Assembly (NCBI RefSeq): GCF_016466415.2
Contig: NZ_CP066771.1
Location: 3,348,001-3,412,000 of the forward strand
Direction of reading: 5' to 3'
Length of the DNA: 64,000 nucleotides
Source of the DNA: Ralstonia pickettii
GTDB lineage: Bacteria; Pseudomonadota; Gammaproteobacteria; Burkholderiales; Burkholderiaceae
Below the pieces are notes generated by a model. The model was not told the origin of the DNA, ran no database searches, and worked only from the letters and a program-made list of their open reading frames with translations. This document shows, in pieces, positions 62,688 to 64,000 of this stretch (positions are counted from its first letter, which is position 1; each line of letters starts with the position of its first letter). The position numbers and the translations under genes were made by a program.

Positions 62688-64000
62688 GGCTAAAAATCAC
62701 CCCCAGCAAATCATCGCTGGAGAACGCCCCCGTAATGCTGTTCAACGCCTCCTGCGCAAGCCGCAGTTCCTCGGCAAACAGATCCAGCGATTCCGCTTGC
62801 TGTGCCGCGTGCTCCGCCGCCGTGGCGAGATGTTCGCGGGCCGTGCGCAGCGCCGCGAGATGGCGCTCGCGGGCGAGGTAAAGCCCCTCGCCGCCGCCCT
62901 GCCAGCCGGCAATCTCGAGCAACGCCGCGCGCAGCAGTTCGACGCCCAGGCCATCGCGCGCCGAGAGCCACACCTCGGGCGGTTCGGCATCCACGCGGCC
63001 CGGTATAGCTACGCCCGAGAGGTCGATCTTGTTGATGACGCGCAGGGTCGGTACGCCGGCAGGCACGTGTTCGGCAATGCGGGCGTCGATTGCGGTGTCT
63101 TCGGGCGAGAGGCCCTTGGCGCGATAGTCCGTCGCGTCCAGCAGATGCAACACGACATCGGCGCGGGCGATGGCGGCCCAGGTGCGCTCGATACCGATGC
63201 GCTCGACTTCGTCTTCCGTATCGCGTAAGCCCGCCGTGTCGACGATGTTCAGCGGGATGCCTTCAATCTGAATCGTCTGCTGCACCTTGTCACGCGTGGT
63301 GCCGGCAATCGGCGTGACGATGGCAAGTTCCGCGCCGGCCAGCGCATTGAGCAACGACGACTTGCCGACATTCGGCTGCCCCGCCAGCACCACGTGCAGG
63401 CCTTCGCGCAGCAGCGCCCCCTGACGAGCCTGCGCGAGCACGCCATCGACGGCCGTGCGAATGCCGGCGAGCTGGCCCCGCGCGTCGGACGCCTCCAGGA
63501 AGTCGATCTCCTCCTCGGGAAAATCCAGCGTCGCTTCTACCAGCATGCGCAGATGGATCACGCGCTCAACCAACGCATGCACTGCCTGAGAAAACGCGCC
63601 CTCGAGCGAGCGCGCGGCTGAACGTGCGGCAGCTTCGGTGCTCGCCTCGATCAGGTCGGCGACGGCCTCGGCCTGCGCCAGATCCATCTTGTCGTTGAGG
63701 AAGGCGCGGCGCGTGAACTCGCCGGGCTCGGCCACGCGCAGGCCGATCTCGCGGCCGGCGGTCAGGCAGCGTTGCAGCAGCAGTTGCATCACCACCGGGC
63801 CGCCGTGGCCCTGCAGCTCCAGCACGTCTTCGCCCGTGTAGGAATGCGGCGCCGGAAACCACAGGGCGATGCCCCGATCGATGGCATTACCCTCGGCGTC
63901 GAGGAACGGCAGGTAGGTTGCCTGGCGTGGCGTCAGCACACGTCCGCACAAGGCTTGCATGACGGCGCGCACGTCGGGCCCCGATACGCGCACCACGCCG
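62668..64000 (-). CDS. mnmE: tRNA modification GTPase MnmE (5' end missing)
   Basis: About 443 residues of this 450-475-residue protein are visible; the start lies beyond the window. With MnmG it makes the cmnm5 modification on wobble uridine of some tRNAs. The N-terminal tetrahydrofolate-binding part has [17 protein letters not shown] and [24 protein letters not shown]. The GTPase domain has G1 [21 protein letters not shown] and [13 protein letters not shown]. The last residues FCIGK carry the catalytic Cys and lie inside the attachment repeat, so their preservation is essential. Confidence 0.97.
   Translation of the reverse strand, partial: GVVRVSGPDVRAVMQALCGRVLTPRQATYLPFLDAEGNAIDRGIALWFPAPHSYTGEDVLELQGHGGPVVMQLLLQRCLTAGREIGLRVAEPGEFTRRAFLNDKMDLAQAEAVADLIEASTEAAARSAARSLEGAFSQAVHALVERVIHLRMLVEATLDFPEEEIDFLEASDARGQLAGIRTAVDGVLAQARQGALLREGLHVVLAGQPNVGKSSLLNALAGAELAIVTPIAGTTRDKVQQTIQIEGIPLNIVDTAGLRDTEDEVERIGIERTWAAIARADVVLHLLDATDYRAKGLSPEDTAIDARIAEHVPAGVPTLRVINKIDLSGVAIPGRVDAEPPEVWLSARDGLGVELLRAALLEIAGWQGGGEGLYLARERHLAALRTAREHLATAAEHAAQQAESLDLFAEELRLAQEALNSITGAFSSDDLLGVIFSRFCIGK

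Larger units (their letters stand above)
48585..62690 (-). mobile_element. Integrative element inserted at the 3' end of mnmE (satellite-like genomic island)
   Basis: About 14.1 kb bounded by imperfect direct copies of the mnmE end (48587-48613 and 62660-62687). It contains a tyrosine integrase at the mnmE side, an AlpA-type regulator, replication genes, an SSB-like gene, a PAPS-reductase-family gene, a methyltransferase gene and small unknown genes. All lie on the minus strand and form one nearly gapless unit from 61.16 to 49.86 kb, interrupted only by an IS66 insertion. No structural phage, conjugation or large-terminase genes are present. GC content and codon usage in parts (58.8-61.2 kb) look lower in GC than the chromosome around it. 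Confidence 0.85.

Overview
The window looks like a chromosomal segment of a betaproteobacterium of the genus Ralstonia (Burkholderiaceae). I infer this from the high GC content, the gene order hslU-...-argB-HAD hydrolase-slmA, metX-metW, the RegB/RegA redox system, the D-erythronate/L-threonate (otn) cluster and mnmE at the far end. It is a reading of protein families and gene order; no database search was run.

Layout, left to right. 1-4.5 kb: the 3' end of hslU, a secreted Cys-repeat protein, a CsbD-like stress protein, regBA (minus strand) and a periplasmic PCu(A)C copper chaperone. 4.5-8.3 kb: an ECF sigma / zinc anti-sigma / Cys-rich three-gene unit, then argB, a HAD phosphatase and slmA. 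8.3-12.8 kb: a MocR/GabR-type regulator divergent from gabT-gabD (GABA to succinate), with repeated operator-like sites between them. 12.8-14.9 kb: metX-metW behind a leader that looks like a SAM-II riboswitch joined to an intrinsic terminator. 15-20.4 kb: a Sel1-repeat protein, cstA with its small partner, and a divergent cache histidine kinase / NarL-type regulator pair. 20.4-27.3 kb: a complete four-carbon sugar-acid pathway (denD, FadR-type regulator, ltnD, otnK, otnC, MFS transporter, otnI) ending in dihydroxyacetone phosphate. 27.4-36.4 kb: a DUF3617 protein, a PhoB-like regulator whose phospho-acceptor Asp is Glu, pckG, a D-2-hydroxyacid dehydrogenase, a DODA-type dioxygenase, a glutathione-reductase-like enzyme and a patatin-like lipase. 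36.4-43.7 kb: a TetR repressor divergent from a three-gene RND efflux pump, with an AcrR-box-like operator lying over the pump promoter. 43.7-46.9 kb: topoisomerase IB, rpsU, a small membrane protein and an outer-membrane barrel protein.

An IS3-family (IS407-group) element at 47.35-48.58 kb directly abuts a roughly 14-kb integrative element (about 48.59-62.69 kb) inserted at the 3' end of mnmE. The element has a P4-type tyrosine integrase next to mnmE, an AlpA-like regulator, a replication protein, a T7 gp4-like primase-helicase, an SSB-like protein, a DUF5681 protein, a PAPS-reductase-family enzyme beside a methyltransferase, and several small unknown proteins. All genes lie on the minus strand, mostly with 4-bp start/stop overlaps. 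No capsid, tail, portal or large-terminase gene is visible, which fits a phage satellite or small integrative element. A complete IS66-family element (2,403 bp, 8-bp target duplication) has split one of its small genes. Imperfect copies of the mnmE end, and copies of a TGTGTAC motif, occur at both ends.

The observations most worth following are the SAM-II-type leader with a plausible antiterminator/terminator switch at metX, the mnmE-integrated element with its PAPS-reductase/methyltransferase pair, the IS66 insertion with a fully reconstructable target gene, the Asp-to-Glu receiver, and the operator overlapping the RND promoter.
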